Of a stretch of 7,377 bases of DNA, positions 5,994-7,377 are shown one piece after another; the stretch's first letter is position 1, and every line of letters begins with the position of its first letter. Source of the stretch: SXXH01 sp041165735 (lineage in GTDB: Bacteria; Planctomycetota; UBA1135; GCA-002686595). The DNA lies in the NCBI GenBank assembly GCA_046341775.1, contig JBKDQQ010000118.1, positions 1 to 7,377 on the forward strand, given 5' to 3'. The notes beneath the pieces were generated by a model. The model searched no databases. It saw only the letters and a program-made list of their open reading frames with translations, and was not told the DNA's origin. The position numbers were made by a program, and so were the translations under genes.

Positions 5994-6030
5994 GCCGACC
6001 GCGCGCCCTCGAGCAGGGTTCGCGGTCGGC
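5994..6030 (+). other. Strong hairpin in the clpP-clpX spacer
   Basis: GCCGACCGCG (5994-6003) and CGCGGTCGGC (6021-6030) form a perfect 10-bp stem. Inside the loop, CCCT (6006-6009) and AGGG (6015-6018) can extend the structure after a small internal loop. A shorter palindrome, GGAAG-TAT-CTTCC (5980-5992), sits just before it, and GGTCCG (5958-5963) can pair with CGGACC (5973-5978). No T-run follows. Possible roles are partial terminator, attenuator or RNase processing site separating clpP and clpX expression. Confidence 0.55.
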
Positions 6031-6053
6031 GCGCTTGCGGCGCGAACGCATCG

Positions 6054-6072
6054 CCTCGCGGCTCGCGCGAGG
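6054..6072 (+). promoter_or_regulatory. Hairpin overlapping the clpX Shine-Dalgarno-like sequence
   Basis: CCTCGCG (6054-6060) and CGCGAGG (6066-6072) form a perfect 7-bp stem with a 5-base loop. The right arm contains GAGG (6069-6072), the only Shine-Dalgarno-like sequence before the clpX ATG at 6086, although its 13-base spacing is longer than usual. If formed in the mRNA, the stem would hide that site and lower clpX translation. The regulatory effect is inferred. Confidence 0.4.
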
Positions 6073-6085
6073 TAGACTTCCGAGC

Positions 6086-7377
<1,292 letters not shown>

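Overview
The window is very GC-rich bacterial DNA. Codon third positions are overwhelmingly G or C, and long open frames appear on both strands as a by-product. The gene content is chromosomal housekeeping plus a few accessory enzymes and regulators. Nothing resembles a phage, insertion sequence, CRISPR array or RNA gene. The lineage cannot be fixed from sequence alone. The GC-rich coding style and the divergent trigger factor would fit a Planctomycetota or Myxococcota-like bacterium, but this is only a guess.

Left part (1-1617): a small protein resembling the molybdopterin-binding domain of sulfite-oxidase-type oxidoreductases lies on the minus strand (268-849). It diverges from a membrane-anchored SRPBCC/polyketide-cyclase-like protein on the plus strand (1051-1590). 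The first 267 bases hold no convincing gene, but are rich in perfect palindromes, and the reading frame of the minus-strand gene stays open through them after its TGA.

Middle part (1587-3646): the SRPBCC gene converges on a TerC/Alx-family membrane protein (minus, 1614-2591). A perfect 10-bp inverted repeat covers both stop codons and probably acts as a bidirectional terminator. The TerC/Alx gene is divergent from an NhaR-like LysR regulator (plus, 2672-3646). Between them is an AT-rich island with three TTCGAA hexamers, two of which form a perfect inverted repeat. This is the likely operator, and the layout suggests that the regulator controls the transporter.

Right part (3935-7377): the classic protein quality-control cluster tig-clpP-clpX, all on the plus strand. 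Trigger factor handles nascent chains at the ribosome; ClpX unfolds substrates and feeds them to the ClpP peptidase. ClpP and the visible part of ClpX keep their hallmark catalytic and contact motifs. The middle (PPIase-position) domain of trigger factor looks degenerate, and ClpX has an enlarged segment after its ClpP-contact IGF loop. The spacers between the three genes carry strong GC hairpins, one of which overlaps the only Shine-Dalgarno-like sequence before clpX. clpX runs off the right edge of the window.

No wholly new system is evident. The best leads are the TTCGAA operator of the NhaR-like/TerC pair, the hairpins in the tig-clpP-clpX spacers, and the ClpX and trigger factor deviations.
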